64,000 nucleotides of DNA from positions 154,118 to 218,117 of the forward strand of contig NZ_BOVL01000057.1 of assembly GCF_019972155.1 (NCBI RefSeq), in the 5' to 3' direction. The notes beneath the pieces were generated by a model that was not told the DNA's origin, did no database searches, and saw only the letters and a list, made by a program, of their open reading frames with translations. Origin of the DNA: Bradyrhizobium sp. RD5-C2 (GTDB taxonomy: Bacteria; Pseudomonadota; Alphaproteobacteria; Rhizobiales; Xanthobacteraceae). Of the stretch, positions 26,769 to 40,234 are shown piece after piece. Every line of letters starts with the position of its first letter. Position 1 is the first letter of the stretch. Position numbers and translations under genes: made by a program.

Positions 26769-28837
26769 GCGGAGCCTGCGAATGCCAGCACGGAGCGCGG
26801 CGGTGCCGTGGTGTCGGCGCCGGCCACAAATTGCTCGGCCGTTTGTTCTGCCTTGGTCGTGTTCAAGACCTGCTGCCAGCTCCTGTATTCCGCCATCCGC
26901 GGCATCCTGAACACGATCTCCTGCGGCGCGGCATTCAGCACGATAAAGATCGGCGCCTGGCCTTGTTCCATCGGCCCCAGCACGTAGGCGAGGAACCGGC
27001 TTTCCGGGAATTTCCAGTCGGACTCCTTCATCTCCTCCGCCGATGGCGTCAGCCAGATCACGCCATAGCTGCCGTCGGCGCGGCGGCCATCGAGCCAGCT
27101 CTGGCAGCGGATCTGGCCGAAGCGCTGGCGCAGCGCGGTGAGATGGCCGATGAAGGCGATGGCGTCGTCGTCGGTGCCGAGGTTCTCCCAGCCGATCCAG
27201 CCGGTCTCATTGTCCTGGCAATAGGCGTTGTTGTTGCCGGCTTGGGTGTTGGCGACCTCGTCGCCGGCGAGGATCAGCGGCGTGCCCTGTGCGAGCAGCA
27301 GGCAGGCCAGCGCATTCTTCCTGAGCTGGCGGCGCAGCGCGATAATGGCGGGATCATCGGTCGGGCCTTCATGGCCGCAATTGTTGCTGTGGTTGTCGTT
27401 GGAGCCGTCGCGATTGTCCTCGCCATTGGCCTCGTTGTGCTTCTCGTTGTAGCTGAAGAGATCGGCGAGCGTGAAGCCGTCGTGCACCGTGATGTGGTTG
27501 ACGCTGGCGCGGGTCGCCCGGTTGTCGTGGTGAAACAGATCCGAGGACGCGGTCATGCGGCCTGAGATGTCGCCGATCAGGCTGCCTTCGCCGCTCCAGT
27601 AGCGCCGCATCGCGCTGCGATAACGGTCGTTCCACTCCGACCATTGCGACGGAAACGCGCCGACCTGGTAGCCGCCGAGACCGAGATCCCAGGGCTCAGC
27701 GACCATCTTGGCGGTCGCCAGCACCGGGTCCTGGCGGATCGCGGTGAGGAAGGGATGGTTGCGATCGAACCCGTTCGGTCCGCGCGCCAGGGTCGTGGCG
27801 AGATCGAAGCGGAAGCCGTCGACATGGCAGACCTCGACCCAGTACCGCAGCGAATCCATCACCATCTGCAGCACGCGCGGATGGGTGAGGTTGACCGAGC
27901 TGCCGCAGCCGGTGAAGTCGTCGTAGAAGCGCGGGTTCTCGCGGTTCAGCCAGTAATAGGAGGCGTTGTCGATACCGCGGAAGCACAGCGTCGGGCCCAT
28001 ATGGTTGCCCTCGGCGGTGTGGTTGTAGACGACGTCGAGCAGCACCTCGAGGCCGGCATCGTGCAGCCGCGCCACCGTGGTGCGGAACGAGTCCAGCGCA
28101 TTGTCCTGGGCGTAGCGTGCCTCCGGCGCGAAGAAAGCGATGGTGTTGTAGCCCCAGTAGTTGGCGAGCTTCTTCTCGACCAGGACGCGGTCGTCGATCA
28201 GGCCGTGGATCGGCAACAGCTCGATCGTGGTGACGCCGAGCCGCTTGAGGTGATCGATCATCGCCGGCGACGACAGGCCGCCATAGGTGCCGCGCAGGTT
28301 CGGCGGCACGTCCTCGCGCTTCTGGGTCAGGCCCTTGACGTGGGCCTCGTAGATGATGGTGTCTTGCCAGGGAACGTGCGGCCGGATCTCGCGGCGGCCC
28401 CAGTTGAAGGTCTCGTCGACCACCACGGCCTTCGGCATGCCGCGGGCATTGTCGCGCCGGTCAAAGGAGAGATCCTCGCGCGCACTGCCGGTACGATAAG
28501 CGAAATGCGCATCGCTCCACACCAGCCGGCCGGCGAGCCGCTTGGCGTAGGGATCGAGCAGCAGCTTGTTGGCATTGAAGCGGTGGCCGCGTTCCGGTGC
28601 GTAGGGTCCGTAGACGCGATAGCCGTAAAGCTGGCCCGGCGAGACGTCGTTGAGATAGCAATGCCAGACGTCCTCGGTGCGCTCTGGCATCTCGATCCGC
28701 TCGAGTTCGCGGCGGCCCTGGCCGTCGAACAGGCACAGCTCCACCTTCTCCGCATTCGCCGAGAACAGCGCAAAGTTGGTGCCTCTGCCGTCCCAGCTTG
28801 CACCGAGCCGTGCGGACGTACCTCCGGTCAGTCGCAT
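26765..28837 (-). CDS. glgX: Glycogen debranching enzyme GlgX
   Basis: A 690-residue isoamylase-type GH13 debranching enzyme that hydrolyses alpha-1,6 branches in glycogen, usually after phosphorylase trimming. A CBM48-like N-terminal domain (LGASWDGRGTNFALFSANAE) precedes the barrel, with IYEAHVKGLTQKREDVP, LLDVVYNHTAEGNHMGPTL, VDGFRFDLATTLARGPNGF and PLILAGDEVANTQAGNNNAY. The start is taken as the ATG at 28837 (MRLTGGTSARL); a TTG three bases upstream is unlikely. It starts three bases after the glgB stop and overlaps treZ by four bases. Released linear oligosaccharides would feed TreY/TreZ or MalQ. Confidence 0.95.
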   Translation of the reverse strand: MRLTGGTSARLGASWDGRGTNFALFSANAEKVELCLFDGQGRRELERIEMPERTEDVWHCYLNDVSPGQLYGYRVYGPYAPERGHRFNANKLLLDPYAKRLAGRLVWSDAHFAYRTGSAREDLSFDRRDNARGMPKAVVVDETFNWGRREIRPHVPWQDTIIYEAHVKGLTQKREDVPPNLRGTYGGLSSPAMIDHLKRLGVTTIELLPIHGLIDDRVLVEKKLANYWGYNTIAFFAPEARYAQDNALDSFRTTVARLHDAGLEVLLDVVYNHTAEGNHMGPTLCFRGIDNASYYWLNRENPRFYDDFTGCGSSVNLTHPRVLQMVMDSLRYWVEVCHVDGFRFDLATTLARGPNGFDRNHPFLTAIRQDPVLATAKMVAEPWDLGLGGYQVGAFPSQWSEWNDRYRSAMRRYWSGEGSLIGDISGRMTASSDLFHHDNRATRASVNHITVHDGFTLADLFSYNEKHNEANGEDNRDGSNDNHSNNCGHEGPTDDPAIIALRRQLRKNALACLLLAQGTPLILAGDEVANTQAGNNNAYCQDNETGWIGWENLGTDDDAIAFIGHLTALRQRFGQIRCQSWLDGRRADGSYGVIWLTPSAEEMKESDWKFPESRFLAYVLGPMEQGQAPIFIVLNAAPQEIVFRMPRMAEYRSWQQVLNTTKAEQTAEQFVAGADTTAPPRSVLAFAGSA

Positions 28838-28840
28838 CAA

Positions 28841-30984
28841 TCAGCTTTCCGGTACGAGGAAGATCGCTGCCAGCGGCGGAATGGTCAGGCTCAGCTCGGG
28901 CGTGGCGCCCTCAGAGGCACGGACCTCGCCGATATTGCCGACATTGGTGCCGCCGTAATGGGAGGAATCCGAGTTGAACACCTCGTGCCATTTGCCCGCG
29001 AACGGCACCCGGACGCGATAGTTGCGATAGACGTTGGGCGAGAAGTTCAGGACCACGAGGCAGCGGGCGCGCGCATCGTTGCCCTTGCGGATCCAGCCGA
29101 ACACATTGTTGCTGGCGTCGTCGGTGATGACCCATTCGAAGCCGGCCTGGTCGCAGTCGAGCTCGTGCAGCGCCGGCAGCGCGCGATAGAGCCGGTTGAG
29201 GTCGCGGACCAGGTTCTGGATGCCGCTGTGCCTCGGCTGTTGCAGCAGATGCCAATCGAGCGAGTGGTCGTGATTCCATTCGCGCTCCTGGCCGAACTCG
29301 CAGCCCATGAACATCAGCTTCTTGCCGGGATGCCCGAACATGAAGCTGTAATAGGCGCGCAGATTCGCAAAACGCTGCCAGTCGTCGCCGGGCATGCGGC
29401 CGAGGATCGAGCGCTTGCCGTGCACCACCTCGTCGTGGGACAGCGGCAGGATGAAATTCTCCGAGAAGGCATAATGCAGGCCGAACAGGATGTCGCCGTG
29501 ATGGTGCTTGCGGTGGATCGGATCCTTGCCGATGTATTTCAGCGTGTCGTGCATCCAGCCCATGTTCCACTTGTAGCCGAAGCCGAGCCCGCCATATTCG
29601 ACCGGGCGCGACACCTGTGGCCACGCGGTGGATTCCTCCGCCGCGGTCGTTGCCTGCGGGAAATGCGCGAACAGCTCGGTATTGAAGCGGCGCAGGAAAT
29701 CGATCGCCTCGATGTTCTCGCGGCCGCCATATTTGTTCGGGATCCAGCCGCCGGCGGGACGGCTGTAGTCGAGATAGAGCATGGAGGCTACGGCATCGAC
29801 GCGCAGCCCGTCGATGCCGTAGCGATCGAGCCAGAACAGCGCGTTCGACACCAGGAAGTTGGTGACCTCGGTGCGCCCGTAATTGTAGATCAGCGTGCCC
29901 CAGTCGAGGTGGCGGCCCTGCAATGGGTTGGCGTGCTCGTAAAGCGCGGTGCCGTCGAAATTGCCGAGACCGTGCGGGTCGTCGGGGAAATGCCCAGGGA
30001 CCCAGTCGAGCAGCACGGCAAGTCCGGCGCCGTGGCAGGCGTCGATCAGCGCGGCGAAATCGTCGGGCGAGCCGAAGCGGCTGGTCGGCGCGAACATGCC
30101 GGTCGGCTGGTAGCCCCAGGAGCCATCGAACGGATGCTCTGATATGGGCAGGAATTCGATATGGGTGAACCCCATGTCGCTGGCGTAGGCCGGCAGCTGC
30201 TCCGCCATCTCGCGATAGGTCAGCCACTCATTGCGGCCCTTGCGGCGCCACGAGCCGAGATGGACCTCGTAGATCGACATCGGCGAGCTCAGCGCGTTGA
30301 TGCGATCGGGCGCCGGGCGCGGGTGCGGGATCTTGCGCTCGTCGATCACGATCGAGGCGGTCTTCGGGCGCACCTCGGCGGCGAACGCCAGCGGATCCGA
30401 CTTCAGCGGCAGATGCTGGCCGTTGCGCCCAATGATCTCGAACTTGTAGTGGTCGCCGACGCGCGCGCGCGGGATGAACAGCTCCCAATAGCCCGGACCG
30501 CGCACCCGCATCGGATGCCGCCTGCCGTCCCAGAAATTGAAGTCGCCGACCACGCTGACCCGCCGCGCATTCGGCGCCAGCACCACGAAGCCGATGCCGT
30601 CGACGCCGTCGAGCGTCATCGGATGGGCGCCGAGCGTGTCGTAGACGCGCAGATGCGTACCCTCGCCGAGCAGATAGAGATCGAAATCGCTCAGGATCGG
30701 CGGAAAGCGGTAGGCATCCTCCAGCTCGACGACATTGTCGCCGAAGCGGGCGCGGAGCTGGTAGCGCGTCGAGCCGTTCGGCAGGGGACCTGCGAACAGG
30801 CCGGCGTCATGGATCTTGGCCAGCGGCGCCGCCTCGCCATGCTCCCCGATCGCCTCGACATTGCTGGCGTCAGGCAGAAAGGCGCGCACGACATTGCGAT
30901 CCCCCTCGGCGTGAAGCCCGAGATAGTGGAAAGGATCGGAATGGCGGCCCTCGATGATCGCATAGGCCTCGGCGGGCAGTTTGG

Positions 30985-30988
<4 letters not shown>
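28841..30988 (-). CDS. glgB: 1,4-alpha-glucan branching enzyme
   Basis: A 715-residue GH13 branching enzyme that cuts alpha-1,4 chains and reattaches them by alpha-1,6 bonds. N-terminal modules (about 1-220, including the CBM48 region GVDGIGFVVLAPNARRVSVV) are followed by the barrel with WGYQPTGMFAPTSRFGSPDD, VLLDWVPGHFPDDPHGL, nucleophile Asp398 in DGLRVDAVASMLYLDYSR and acid/base Glu in TAAEESTAWP. The ATG at 30988 (MTKLPAEAYAIIEGRHSD) overlaps the treS stop as ATGA, which decides the start. Adjacent to glgE, it probably branches the GlgE product. Confidence 0.96.
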
Positions 30989-34290
<3,302 letters not shown>

Positions 34291-34300
34291 GGCGGCTCCT

Positions 34301-36250
34301 TCAGGCGACACAGCGTAGCAGCAACGCGGGATCGCGCGCAGGATCTAGATGCAGGCGGATGCCTCCCCATTCGAGCGCATGACGCTCGCCGGTGACAAGG
34401 TCTTCCACGGCCGTGACGGGGCGGCGGGCATCGCCGCGGCCGACCATGACGTCGCCGAGCGGAAGCCAGACGTCGCGCGGCTCGGACGACAACGCAATCG
34501 CGGCCGCGATCACATTGCCCTGATCGACCGCCTCCTTGACGAAGCCGATCACGCCACCGTCATCGACATTGATAAAGCGCAGATCGGCGAATTGTTGCAG
34601 GGCCGGATTGCCGCGTCTGATTTGGTTGAGAACCGCGACATAGGGCTTGATGTTCCCGACCTGATCCCAGTCGCGAACCCTGATCTCGTATTTCTCGGAG
34701 TTGAGATACTCCTCGCGGCCGGGCACCGGCGTGTGCTCGAGCAGTTCGAATCCGCTGATGATGCCGTAGTTGCTTGAAAGCGTCGCGGCCAGCGCGAGAC
34801 GCGACTTGAACATCCAGGATTCGCCGCTTTGCAGGTGGAAGGGCAGGATGTCAGGTGTGTTGACGAAGAAATTCGGCCGAAAGAAGTCGCGATCGGGATA
34901 GGATATCAACTCGCCGAGATACGCTTCGAGCTCGGAGCGCTGCGTGCGCCAGGTGAAGTAAGTATAGGACTGCGTGAAGCCGAGCTTGGCGAGGCCCTTC
35001 ATCAGCTTCGGCCGCGCGAAGGCTTCCGAGAGGAACAGCACGTCCGCATCGCGGTCCTGCACCTCGCGGATCAGCCATTCCCAGAATGCCAGCGGCTTGG
35101 TGTGCGGATTGTCGACCCGGAAGATCTTGACGCCCTGTTCGACCCAGAACAGCACGACATCGCGCAGCGCGCGCCACAGCGCCGCCGCATCTTCGGATCC
35201 GAAATCCGGATTGACGACATCGTCCCAGCGCTGCGGCGGATGTTCGGCGGTGCGCATCGATCCGTCCGGACGCCGCTTGAACCACTCCGGATGCGCGGTC
35301 AGCCAGGGATGATCGGGCGAGCATTGCGCGGCGAAATCGAGCGCCACCTCGAGGCCGTGGGTCTGGCATGCCGCCACGAAAGCGCGGAAGTCGTCGAGCG
35401 TGCCGAGCTCCGGATGCACGGCGTCGTGGCCGCCCTCGGCCGCGCCGATCGCATAGGGGCTGCCGGGATCGCCCGGCTGCGCGATAGCGGCATTGTTGCG
35501 GCCCTTGCGATGGGTCCGTCCGATCGGGTGGATGGGCGCCAGCAGCACGACGTCGAAGCCCATCGCCGCGATATCGGGCAGCCGCGCGATGCAGTCGTTG
35601 AAGGTCGCATGCACGCCCGGCGTCTTGCCCTGGCTGCGCGGAAACATCTGGTACCAGGCGCCGCTACGCGCCCGCGGCCGGTCGGCGGTGAGGGGATAGA
35701 GCTGCGATCGCACCAGGTCGCGGCGAAACTGGCTGCCGGCCATCGCCTCCCGCAATTCGGGTGCGAGCAGCGCGCCCGGCTCACCGGTCTGCAGGAAGAT
35801 TTCGCACTGCCTGATGATGATTGCGGCTGCGGCAGGTCCCCCCGCTTGCGCCCGGGTCAGCATGCCCGCGCCTTCGACGGCATCCAGCGTGTGGTCGCCG
35901 CCGTCGCGCTGCTTCTGCTCGAAGCGATGCCGCCAGCTGGCGAATTCGTCGGTCCAGGCCTCGATCGCGAAGCTGTAACGGCCGGGCCGATCGGGCACGA
36001 AGGCGCCGCCCCAACGGTCGTCGCTATGCGGCGTCATCGGCGCGTGCTGCCATTCGCCGTCGCCCTCATGCCGCCACACCAATGCCGCTGCGATCACATC
36101 ATGTCCGTCACGGTAGATGTCCGCCCACACCTCGACAGCTTCGCCCGCGATGCGCTTGACCGCAAAGCGGCCGCCATCAACCGACGGATAGACATCGGTG
36201 ATATGAAAAGTGCCGTTGGCGCTCTCGACAGGCCGGGCGGTTTTGTTCAC
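34301..36250 (-). CDS. glgE: Alpha-1,4-glucan:maltose-1-phosphate maltosyltransferase
   Basis: A GH13_3 enzyme of about 649 residues that extends alpha-1,4-glucans using maltose-1-phosphate. Recognisable segments are APIHPIGRTHRKGRNNA, the nucleophile region KIFRVDNPHTKPLAFWEWLI (Asp380), LFLSEAFARPKLMKGLAKLG with the acid/base glutamate, and QSYTYFTWRTQRSELEAYL. The frame is open to 36532, but similarity begins near VNKTARPVESANGTFHITDV, so I use the GTG at 36250; this start is less certain than the gene. It heads the operon, is divergent from malQ across 203 bases, and is followed ten bases later by treS-maltokinase. Confidence 0.94.
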   Translation of the reverse strand: MNKTARPVESANGTFHITDVYPSVDGGRFAVKRIAGEAVEVWADIYRDGHDVIAAALVWRHEGDGEWQHAPMTPHSDDRWGGAFVPDRPGRYSFAIEAWTDEFASWRHRFEQKQRDGGDHTLDAVEGAGMLTRAQAGGPAAAAIIIRQCEIFLQTGEPGALLAPELREAMAGSQFRRDLVRSQLYPLTADRPRARSGAWYQMFPRSQGKTPGVHATFNDCIARLPDIAAMGFDVVLLAPIHPIGRTHRKGRNNAAIAQPGDPGSPYAIGAAEGGHDAVHPELGTLDDFRAFVAACQTHGLEVALDFAAQCSPDHPWLTAHPEWFKRRPDGSMRTAEHPPQRWDDVVNPDFGSEDAAALWRALRDVVLFWVEQGVKIFRVDNPHTKPLAFWEWLIREVQDRDADVLFLSEAFARPKLMKGLAKLGFTQSYTYFTWRTQRSELEAYLGELISYPDRDFFRPNFFVNTPDILPFHLQSGESWMFKSRLALAATLSSNYGIISGFELLEHTPVPGREEYLNSEKYEIRVRDWDQVGNIKPYVAVLNQIRRGNPALQQFADLRFINVDDGGVIGFVKEAVDQGNVIAAAIALSSEPRDVWLPLGDVMVGRGDARRPVTAVEDLVTGERHALEWGGIRLHLDPARDPALLLRCVA

Positions 36251-36348
36251 GGTGATGCCGCCATTGAATAGGCAAATGAATTCCCGGCGCCGCGAAGGAG
36301 GCGCGCCAGACCCATATAGAAAGCCGCTCGCCGGGCAATGGTTCCCGG

Positions 36349-36373
36349 TGGGAACGCCGGATAGGGTAGAGCG
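36349..36373 (+). promoter_or_regulatory. Predicted sigma-EcfG promoter upstream of malQ
   Basis: Forward-strand GGAAC (36349-36353), 16 bases, then CGTT (36370-36373), matching the EcfG consensus. It lies in the glgE-malQ divergent region, 80 bases before the malQ ATG. On the other strand GGAAC at 36343-36339 has only GCTT at the right distance, so control of glgE from this motif is not supported. Confidence 0.6.
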
Positions 36374-36453
36374 TTGAACATCAACTATCCCTTTCCCGTA
36401 TCTGTACAATTTAGCAACGATCCCGATACCGTCGCGAGCAGGCAGCGTGCCGA

Positions 36454-38400
36454 ATGGACCTTTATGCCAAAGCCCAGACCCTGGGAATCCAGACCGAGTA
36501 TATCGATGGGAGCGGTCACCGCCGTGTGACAACCCCGGAGGCGCTGACGGCGATCCTCGCGGCGCTGCCGCCCCAGGCGCCGCGGCGGATGATCGCCGAT
36601 CCCGTGGTCGTCAGAGGCGGCCATGGCGGGCAGACGGAGCTCTCCGAGGCGGCCCGGCTACCGGTGCAATGGAAGCTCATCAGCGGTACTACCTTGCTCG
36701 CGCAAGGCGAGGCGCATGAACGGAGTGTGACGTGGCCGTCCGGCCTGCCTGAGGGCGTGCACCGGTTGCAGCTCAAGGACGCATCGGGCAGCGAGGAGCT
36801 GCCGTTTCTGGTGGCGCCGGACGGCGCATTCGGCGGCGCGTTCGACCGCTGCTGGGTGATCGCGGTCCAGCTCTATGGCGTGCGCTCCGCGCGCAACTGG
36901 GGCATCGGCGACTTCACCGATCTGCAGGGCCTGCTCGAATTCGCCCATCGGCTCGGTGCCGACGGCATTGGGCTCAATCCGCTGCATGCGTTGTTCGACG
37001 ATCGTCCCGGCGATTGCAGCCCGTACTCGCCGAACAGCCGGCTGTTCCTCAACGCGCTCTATATCGACGTCGCGAAGATTCCCGAATTCCGCATCGATGC
37101 CGAGACGCAGGCCGCGCTGGCGCAGCTCCGCAGCCGCGACATGGTCGACTATGTCGGGGTCGCGGCGCTGAAATGGCCGGCGCTGCGGGCCGCCTTCGCG
37201 GCCTTCAAGGCCAATCCCGGCCTCGGCCGCTGGCAGGATTTCGAGGCCTATCGCAAGGAGCAGGGCGTGCTGCTGTCGCGCTTCGCCTGCTTCGAGGTGA
37301 TGCGGCACAAACTCAACACGCCGTGGTGGGAATGGCCGGACGAGTGGCGGCAGCCCAATGATGCGGCGTGCACGAAATTGCGCCGGGCGCGCGACACCGC
37401 CGCCGAGGTTGAATTCGTCGAGTTCGTGCAATGGACCGCGGACCGACAGCTCGGCGCCTGCCAGGCGCTCGCGCACAGACTCGGCATGCGGGTCGGGCTC
37501 TATCTCGACGTCGCCGTCGGCGTGCAGTCGGACGGCTTCGACGCCTGGAATGAGCAGACTGCGATCTCGCGTCATCTCGGCGTCGGCGCGCCGCCGGACC
37601 CGCTCAACACCGCGGGCCAGGACTGGGGGCTCGCCGGCTTCAACGCCGCGGGCCTCGAGCAGCGTTCCTTCGAGCCGTTCAGGCAGATGCTGCGCGCCTC
37701 GATGCACCATGCCGGCGCGATCAGGCTCGACCACGCCTTCGGGCTGAAGCGGCTTTATCTGGTGCCGCGCGGCTTCGGCCCGGCCAATGGCGCCTATGTG
37801 CTGATGCCGTTCGAGGCGCTGCTGGCGGCGACCGCGCAGGAGAGCACAGCAAACCGCTGCGTCGTGATCGGCGAGGACCTCGGCACCGTGCCTCCGGGCT
37901 TCCGCGAGCAGATGAACGGCTGGGGCATCTGGTCTTATCTGGTGATGATGTTCGAGACCGATGACCAGGGCGTGTTCCGCAACGCCGACTATTATCTGCC
38001 GAACGCGCTGGTGACGTTCAACACGCACGACCTGTCGACCTATGCCGGCTGGCGCTCGTTCAGCGACCTCAAGACCAAGCGCTCGCTCGGCATCGATCCC
38101 GGCGAGACCGACCAGGGGCGCTGGGATGCGCTCGGCCATCTCGACGACGTGCTGCGCCGTCACGACATTCACCACAATGATTTCTATTCGGTGGTGAGCT
38201 TCATGGCGCGGACGCGATCGCGGATGATGGCGGTCTCGATGGAGGATTTGCTCGGCATCGTCGAGCAGCCGAACATCCCCGGCACCGTCTACGAGCATCC
38301 GAACTGGAAACGGCGGCTGCCGGTATCGATCGAGCATCTCGCATCGGCGATCGACGTCGACGCGCTCAAGCGTGCAACCCGCGAGCGGTCGCACGCCTGA
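36454..38400 (+). CDS. malQ: 4-alpha-glucanotransferase (amylomaltase)
   Basis: A 648-residue GH77 disproportionating enzyme that transfers maltooligosyl units between alpha-1,4 chains. An N-terminal module (MDLYAKAQTLGIQTEYIDGS) precedes the catalytic domain. Typical motifs are VQLYGVRSARNWGIGDFTDL, LNPLHALFDDRPGDCSPYSP, AIRLDHAFGLKRLYLVPRG with the nucleophile, VVIGEDLGTVPPGFRE with the acid/base, and TFNTHDLSTYAGW. It is divergent from the glgE operon and followed 18 bases later by a GH15 gene, so the two are likely co-transcribed. The ATG at 36454 fits the usual N-terminus. Confidence 0.95.
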   Translation: MDLYAKAQTLGIQTEYIDGSGHRRVTTPEALTAILAALPPQAPRRMIADPVVVRGGHGGQTELSEAARLPVQWKLISGTTLLAQGEAHERSVTWPSGLPEGVHRLQLKDASGSEELPFLVAPDGAFGGAFDRCWVIAVQLYGVRSARNWGIGDFTDLQGLLEFAHRLGADGIGLNPLHALFDDRPGDCSPYSPNSRLFLNALYIDVAKIPEFRIDAETQAALAQLRSRDMVDYVGVAALKWPALRAAFAAFKANPGLGRWQDFEAYRKEQGVLLSRFACFEVMRHKLNTPWWEWPDEWRQPNDAACTKLRRARDTAAEVEFVEFVQWTADRQLGACQALAHRLGMRVGLYLDVAVGVQSDGFDAWNEQTAISRHLGVGAPPDPLNTAGQDWGLAGFNAAGLEQRSFEPFRQMLRASMHHAGAIRLDHAFGLKRLYLVPRGFGPANGAYVLMPFEALLAATAQESTANRCVVIGEDLGTVPPGFREQMNGWGIWSYLVMMFETDDQGVFRNADYYLPNALVTFNTHDLSTYAGWRSFSDLKTKRSLGIDPGETDQGRWDALGHLDDVLRRHDIHHNDFYSVVSFMARTRSRMMAVSMEDLLGIVEQPNIPGTVYEHPNWKRRLPVSIEHLASAIDVDALKRATRERSHA

Positions 38401-38418
38401 CAACGCGGAGCACGGCGC

Positions 38419-40227
38419 GTGGCCTCTCGCATCGAAGACTATGGACTGATCGGCGATTGCGAGACCGCAGCGCTGGTCGGCCGTGACGGCTCGATCGACT
38501 GGCTGTGCTGGCCGGCGTTCGATTCCGACGCCTGCTTCGCGGCGCTGCTCGGCACGTCGCGGAACGGCCGCTGGCTGCTGGCGCCAACTGGTGCGATCAG
38601 GCAGACCTCCCGCCGCTATTGGGACGATACGCTGATCCTGGAGACGCGATTCGAGATCGAAGACGGCGTGGTCGCGCTGATCGATTTCATGCCGCCGCGC
38701 GGCAATGCTTCCGACGTGGTCCGCCTGGTTCGCGGCATCAGCGGCCGCGTCAAGATGCACATGGAGTTGGTCATCCGCTTCGGCTTCGGCGTCGATGTCC
38801 CCTGGGTGAGGAAGAACCCGGACGGCGAGGGGCTGCTGGCGATCAGCGGGCAGGACATGACCGTGCTGCGCACACCGGTCAAGACATCGGGCAAGGACCT
38901 GACCACGATCGCCGATTTCGAGATCGGCGAAGGCGACACCGTGCCCTTCGTCCTGACCTACGGAGCGTCGTATCAGCCGGTGCCGGAGCCGATCGATCCC
39001 GAGGTGGCGCTGAAGGATACCGAGGACTACTGGAAGGAATGGTGCAGCCGTTCGACCTATGACGGCAGCTATCAGCGCGGCCTCGTGATGCGCTCGCTGA
39101 TCACGCTGAAGGCGCTGACCTTCAGGCCGACCGGGGGCATCGTCGCGGCCCCGACTACGTCATTGCCGGAAAAGCTCGGCGGCGCGCGCAACTGGGACTA
39201 CCGGTTCTGCTGGCTGCGCGATGCCACCTTCACGCTGCTGGCGCTGATGAATTCGGGCTACACCGAGGAGGCGGCCGCCTGGCACAACTGGCTGCTGCGG
39301 GCCGCGGCCGGCGCTCCCGCCAACATGCAGATCATGTACGGCATCCTGGGCCAGCGGCGCCTGCTCGAATGGGAAGCCGGGTGGCTGCCCGGCTATGAGG
39401 GGGCGCAACCGGTCCGCGTCGGCAATGCAGCGCATGCGCAGCTGCAACTCGACGTCTACGGCGAGTTGATCGACGCCTTCCACCAGTCCCGCATGGCCAA
39501 GCTGAAGCTCGACGAGGAGAACTGGTCGCTCGAATGCACCGTCGTCAGTCATCTCGCCGACGTCTGGGACCAGCCGGATCACGGCATCTGGGAGCGCCGC
39601 GACACGCCCAGACACTATGTGTTCTCCAAGGTGATGTGCTGGGTCGCCTTCGACCGCGCCATCAAGAGCGCGGAGCGGTTCGGCTTCAAAGGGCCGCTGG
39701 TCAAATGGCGGGTGCTGCGCGAGGCCATTCATCGCGACGTCTGCCGGCAGGGCTACGATCCCGATCTCGACAGCTTCGTCGAGAGCTATGGCTCAAAGCT
39801 GCTCGATGCCAGCCTGCTGTTGTTACCGTCGGTCGGCTTCCTGCCGCCGTCCGATCCGCGCATCCGCGGCACGATCGCGGCGGTCGAGCGGCACATGATG
39901 CGCGACGGGTTCGTGCTACGGCACGATCCGCGCGAGGTGTCCGACGAAATCCAGCCCATCGAGGGCGCGTTCCTGGCCTGCAGCCTGTGGCTCGCCGACG
40001 CCCACGTGCTGGCGGGAGATCTCGACAAGGCGCAGACCATGTTCGACCGCGTCGTCGCGGTTGCCAACGATCTCGGATTGCTGGCGGAGGAGTTCGACTC
40101 CGGCGCCGGCCGGCAGACCGGCAACTTTCCGCAGGCGCTGACCCATATCGCGCTGATCAACACGGCGCACAATCTCAGCGCCGCCAGGGCCGACGCCGAG
40201 AAGCCCGCGGTGCAGCGGTCGACCTGA
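38419..40227 (+). CDS. Glycoside hydrolase family 15 protein (glucoamylase/trehalase-like)
   Basis: A 602-residue protein of the GH15 (alpha/alpha)6-barrel family, starting at a GTG (MASRIEDYGLIGDCETAALV). The N-terminal beta-sandwich contains DGSIDWLCWPAFDSDACFAA; the barrel includes TTSLPEKLGGARNWDYRFCW, LRDATFTLLALMNSGYTEEA and GIWERRDTPRHYVFSKVMCW, the last carrying a conserved glutamate likely to be catalytic. Members hydrolyse alpha-1,4-glucan ends or trehalose, and sequence alone does not separate these. In this context it may return glucose from glucan or trehalose. No signal peptide is visible, so it should act in the cytoplasm. Confidence 0.88.
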   Translation: MASRIEDYGLIGDCETAALVGRDGSIDWLCWPAFDSDACFAALLGTSRNGRWLLAPTGAIRQTSRRYWDDTLILETRFEIEDGVVALIDFMPPRGNASDVVRLVRGISGRVKMHMELVIRFGFGVDVPWVRKNPDGEGLLAISGQDMTVLRTPVKTSGKDLTTIADFEIGEGDTVPFVLTYGASYQPVPEPIDPEVALKDTEDYWKEWCSRSTYDGSYQRGLVMRSLITLKALTFRPTGGIVAAPTTSLPEKLGGARNWDYRFCWLRDATFTLLALMNSGYTEEAAAWHNWLLRAAAGAPANMQIMYGILGQRRLLEWEAGWLPGYEGAQPVRVGNAAHAQLQLDVYGELIDAFHQSRMAKLKLDEENWSLECTVVSHLADVWDQPDHGIWERRDTPRHYVFSKVMCWVAFDRAIKSAERFGFKGPLVKWRVLREAIHRDVCRQGYDPDLDSFVESYGSKLLDASLLLLPSVGFLPPSDPRIRGTIAAVERHMMRDGFVLRHDPREVSDEIQPIEGAFLACSLWLADAHVLAGDLDKAQTMFDRVVAVANDLGLLAEEFDSGAGRQTGNFPQALTHIALINTAHNLSAARADAEKPAVQRST

Positions 40228-40234
40228 TCGCGGT

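Noticed and set aside
36319..36343. EcfG promoter for glgE on the reverse strand
   Set aside because: GGAAC is present, but the -10 position reads GCTT at 16 bases and CTTT at 17, matching too poorly.
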